From the NCBI GenBank assembly GCA_002049455.2, contig KV919328.1:1-22369 (forward strand): DNA of 22,369 bases, in the 5' to 3' direction. The position numbers and the translations under genes were made by a program. The notes beneath the pieces are model-generated. The model worked only from the letters and a program-made list of their open reading frames with translations. It was not told the origin of the DNA and made no database searches. The DNA is from Porphyra umbilicalis (lineage: Eukaryota; Rhodophyta; Bangiophyceae; Bangiales; Bangiaceae). Positions 19,534 through 22,369 of the stretch are shown in pieces. Position 1 is the first letter of the stretch, and each line of letters starts with the position of its first letter.

Positions 19534-19920
19534 GGGGGTTGCTTCTTTTTTTGGTTCTTTTTTTTGTGCACAACAAATCTTTAGGTGTCTCCATGGCTGG
19601 GTGGCGTCTGTCTGCTGGGGGAAAAAGTCACTGGCGTCTGCATGCTCTGGGGTACTACAGTTCTAGACGTATCTCTCGGCCGTGTGTCTCATGTCTCTCG
19701 GCCCATCCCCGGCGAGAGTCGAATTTGGAATTCCAAGAAGCCATTGGCATGGGGACTTCTCCCTGCACCAATTCATTCCGCCGACCATTTTTGGCGTACT
19801 TGGTCCCCCATCCGTGATGAGCCACCGTCGATGCCGCCGCCGAGCCCACCGCCGACGATGGGGCAGAGTGTGCATCACGCGCGCACGATCGCGCTCGTGT
19901 TTGCCGCCGCCGCCGTCCCG
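19534..19920. other. EF-G 3' flank
   Basis: After the EF-G stop there is a T-rich stretch (runs of seven and eight T at about 19543-19565) followed by ACAACAAATC, probably 3' UTR. No AATAAA signal is present close by. The plus-strand frame that stays open from 19585 into the next gene is not taken as coding upstream of 20167. Confidence 0.5.
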
Positions 19921-20060
19921 CCGCCGTCGCCGCCCCCATTTCCCACCGCCGCCGTCGCCGCCCCCATTTCCCACCGCCGCCGTCTCCGCCCCCATTTCCC
20001 ACCGCCGCCGTCGCCGCCCCCATTTCCCACCGCCGCCGTCGTCGCCCCCATTTCCCACCG
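19921..20060. repeat. 28-bp minisatellite, five copies
   Basis: Units start at 19921, 19949, 19977, 20005 and 20033. Each has CCGCCGTC, then a variable GCCGCC-like block, then CCCCATTTCCCACCG. Only one or two positions differ between copies (CTCC at the third, GTCG at the fifth). A 28-bp period changes frame every copy, so this is not a protein repeat even though all frames stay open. It lies about 100 bp upstream of the methyltransferase start and may affect its promoter. Confidence 0.95.
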
Positions 20061-20166
20061 CTGCTACCGCGTCTCCCCACCGGCCGCTCCCGGCGACCCC
20101 CCCCCCCCCCCCCGCTACCACGGCCTTGATCCCTGCGCCCGCCTCGTCACGCGCGCGCCGGCCGCC

Positions 20167-22369
20167 ATGGACGCGGCCCCGGCGGCCGACGTGGTCATGG
20201 CGCCCGCCGCGGCGGCGCCCCCCCCCCCCCGGCGGCGCCCCCCTCCCCCACCGCGCCCGCCTCCGCCTCCGCCCCCACCCCCGCCCCCACCGCCGCCCCC
20301 GCCCCCGCCCCCGCCCCCGCCACGGTCGTGGAACCCCCCCCCCGGCGGCGCCCCCCGCGGCGCCCGCCGCCGCCGCCGCCGACGCCCCCGCGGCGCCCGC
20401 CCCCGCGGCGCCCGCCGGCGCCCCCACCGCTGCCGCGTCGGCGGCGGCCAATGCGGCGGCGCCCCCTCCCCCCCCCCCCCCGACGCCCCCCTCAAAGTGT
20501 GCCTCCGCAACGTGCCCTACTACGCGACCAAAAAGGCGCTCGCCAAGCTCCTCGGCGGCGTCGGCGGCGGCGGCGGCGGCGGCGGCGGGCGGGGGGGGGG
20601 TGGTCCCCCCCTGGCGCCCCACACGCTGCTCAAGTTGCCCAAGCAGGACGTTGCGTTTCTCACGTTCCGCACCCCCGCCGACGCGGCGGCGGCGGCGGCG
20701 GCGCTCGACGGGGTGGCCGTCAAGGGCGTCCGCGTGGCCGCCACGCTCCAGGCGACGCACTCGGCCAAGCGGGCGGCCGCCGAGGCGGCCGCCGTCGGCG
20801 GCGTGGAGCGGGGGGGGGGGGGGGCGCCCCGCCCAAGCGCCGCCGCCCCGACGACGACCCCGACGGGGCCGGTGAGGGCGACGGTGTGGCGGCCGACGGC
20901 GACGGCGACGGGGCCGTCTGCACCGCCGCGTCGGTGACGGCGCCGTGGCGGGATACGCCGTACGCGGCGCAGGTGGCGGCCAAGGCGCGGACCGTGCGGC
21001 GGGCGCTGACCAAGGTCACCGTTGCGGCGGCGGCGGCGTACGTGGGGGGGGCGGCACGCCGGGCCGCGCGCCGCCGCCGTGGGTGGTGGCCGCGGCGGGG
21101 GGGGGGGGGGAGGGGGGAGGGGGCGCCGCCGCGCCCGCCCCCCGTGCCCGATTGCGCCGGTCGTGCAGGCGCCGCCGCCGGCGCGGGTGCACTACCGCAA
21201 CAAGAATGAGTTTACGATTGGGTGGGCGCGCCTGCCGGGGGGGGGCACCGAGGACGCGGACGGGGGGGGGGCGCCCCCGCCGCCCCTGCCGCCGCCCGAC
21301 GGTGGCGCGGCGGCGGGGGGGGTGGCGCTGCCACCCGCACCCGCCGACGCGGTCGACGGTGCCGCGGTGGGCACCGCCGACGGTGCCACCGCCGACGGTG
21401 CCGCCGCCGCCGCCGCCCCCCCCCCCCCCCGACGTGGACCGGCGCGTCCCCCCCCCCCGGCCTCACCCCCGCCGTCGGCTTCTCCCTCGGCCTGTACCGG
21501 GATGGCAACCACCTCGTCGGCGCCGCCACCCCCGCGTGCGTCACCGCCTCGCACGCGTCGCTCGCGCTCGCCGCCGCCCTCACGGCCGCCCTTTGCGACT
21601 CTGACCTCCCCCCCTATGACCGCACGCGGCACGGCGGCTTTTGGCGGCTCCTCACCGTGCGGCAGGGCTTTGCGACGGGGGACGTCCTCGCCACCGTTGC
21701 CGTGCAGACGGTCGACGCCGAGACGGGGGTGCGCGTGCCGCCGGCGGCCGTGGCCGCCGCGCGGACCGCGTACGTGGGGGCGGTGGGGGCGGCGCGGGCG
21801 GCCTACTTGGGGGGGGGGGTCCGCGATGGGGGGCGGGGGGGGGGGGGACGTGCCAAACCCGCCGTGGACCGCCGCGTGGCAGGTGCACAATGGGCGCTCG
21901 ACGGTGGCGGCGGCGGCGGCGGGGGAGGTCGGGCCCGTCGAGGTGTTGGCCACCTGGGGCGGCGGCGGCGGCGGCGGCGGCGCACCCGCCGCCGCGCCCG
22001 CCGACGCTGCCGACGCACCGCCGGCGGCGTCGGCGTCAGCGGCGGCGACGGCAGACGCGCCGGCCGCCGCCGCCGCCGCCGCGCGCGCCGCCGACGCCGC
22101 GTCGACGAGCGGCGGCGGCGCGGGGGTGACCACCCCGCGGGCCCCCCCCCCCGCGCCGTCGCGGCGGTCACCGAAGTCCTTGGCGGCGTCACGTACCGCG
22201 TCAGCGCGGGCGCCTTTTTCCAAGTGCACACGGCCATGGCCGCCGCCCTGTACGCCCTCGTCGGGCGGTGGGTGGCGGGGGATACGGGGGCAGAGGTGGA
22301 CGCCGCCGCCGCCGCCGCCGCCGACGCGGACCGCCGGTGGGCGGCCGAGGGGGGGGGGGGGGGGGGGGG
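20167..22369 (+). CDS. TRMT2A: TRMT2A/Trm2-like tRNA (uracil-5-)-methyltransferase, partial, frame broken at homopolymers
   Basis: This family uses S-adenosylmethionine to make m5U54 in the tRNA T-loop; TRMT2A forms carry an N-terminal RRM. The start at 20167 (GCCGCCATGG) is the best candidate. A Pro/Ala-rich leader precedes the RRM at about 20491-20760, with LKVCLRNVP (RNP2-like) and LPKQDVAFLTF (RNP1-like). Then come VTAPWRDTPYAAQVAAKART (20934), PPPWVVAAAGG, VHYRNKNEFTIG (about 21187), AVGFSLGLYRDGNHLVGAAT (21471), HGGFWRLLTVRQG, WQVHNGRS (about 21877) and VTEVLGGVTYRVSAGAFFQV (22167). These occur in the order expected for the family, but in changing frames, with nearly every change at a run of eight or more G or C. 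The methyl-donor and catalytic Cys motifs lie beyond the window. Sequencing error is the likeliest cause; a pseudogene is possible. Confidence 0.75.
22349..22369. repeat. Terminal G21 homopolymer
   Basis: The window ends in 21 consecutive G, directly after the codons DRRWAAE of the methyltransferase. It is the longest homopolymer in the window and may mark an assembly break rather than true sequence. Confidence 0.9.

Noticed and set aside
17440..19571. Antisense ORFs of up to 258 codons opposite EF-G
   Set aside because: They are mirror frames of a strongly conserved gene with biased GC-rich codons; none has its own domain.
19585..20166. N-terminal extension of the methyltransferase frame from 19585
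   Set aside because: It crosses the 28-bp minisatellite, whose period breaks any protein repeat, and a far better Kozak ATG exists at 20167.

Overview
The window reads as nuclear DNA of a GC-rich, intron-poor eukaryotic alga. Three protein families are clear and eukaryotic: a plastid-type elongation factor G with a spliceosomal intron and a transit-like presequence, a PIF1-family helicase, and a TRMT2A/Trm2-type tRNA m5U methyltransferase with an N-terminal RRM. The EF-G presequence has Phe-Val-Thr-Pro right after the initiator and no hydrophobic signal peptide. That fits a primary-plastid alga, and the Phe motif fits red algae or glaucophytes. With the high GC and short, sparse introns I lean towards a bangiophyte red alga (Porphyra/Pyropia-like). 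This is inference, not proof.

Layout. 212-2875 (+): tyrosine recombinase (YR) with a predicted 240-nt intron. 2880-3890: degenerate ~61-bp GC-rich tandem array. 4297-4920 (-): orphan 207-residue protein. 5655-7727 (-): 690-residue PIF1-like helicase with all core motifs. 7728-9600: no firm gene; it holds a 62/63-bp tandem repeat and a possible helicase leader exon. 9601-11165: about 1.5 kb of almost pure C/G sequence with strong strand asymmetry and long spurious ORFs. 11166-16033: gene-poor, less GC-rich sequence with a large imperfect hairpin (12328-12429), several short tandem repeats and a C14 tract. 16034-16396 (-): C-terminal fragment resembling a pogo/Tigger (DDE_1) transposase. 16981-19533 (+): plastid EF-G, two exons. 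19921-20060: five exact-period 28-bp repeats. 20167 to the window end (+): TRMT2A-like gene whose reading frame shifts at nearly every long poly-G/poly-C run, cut by the window end in a G21 tract.

The right third (EF-G, TRMT2A) looks like ordinary host housekeeping genes. The left 8 kb (recombinase, repeat array, orphan gene, helicase) looks accessory and could be a YR-mobilised element, comparable in principle to Crypton or Starship elements. No termini or target-site duplication can be shown here, so the element is a hypothesis. The most distinctive direct observations are a recombinase with Tyr where the family normally has its HxxR histidine, an intron that cuts the EF-G P-loop, and the homopolymer-linked frame changes in the methyltransferase gene.
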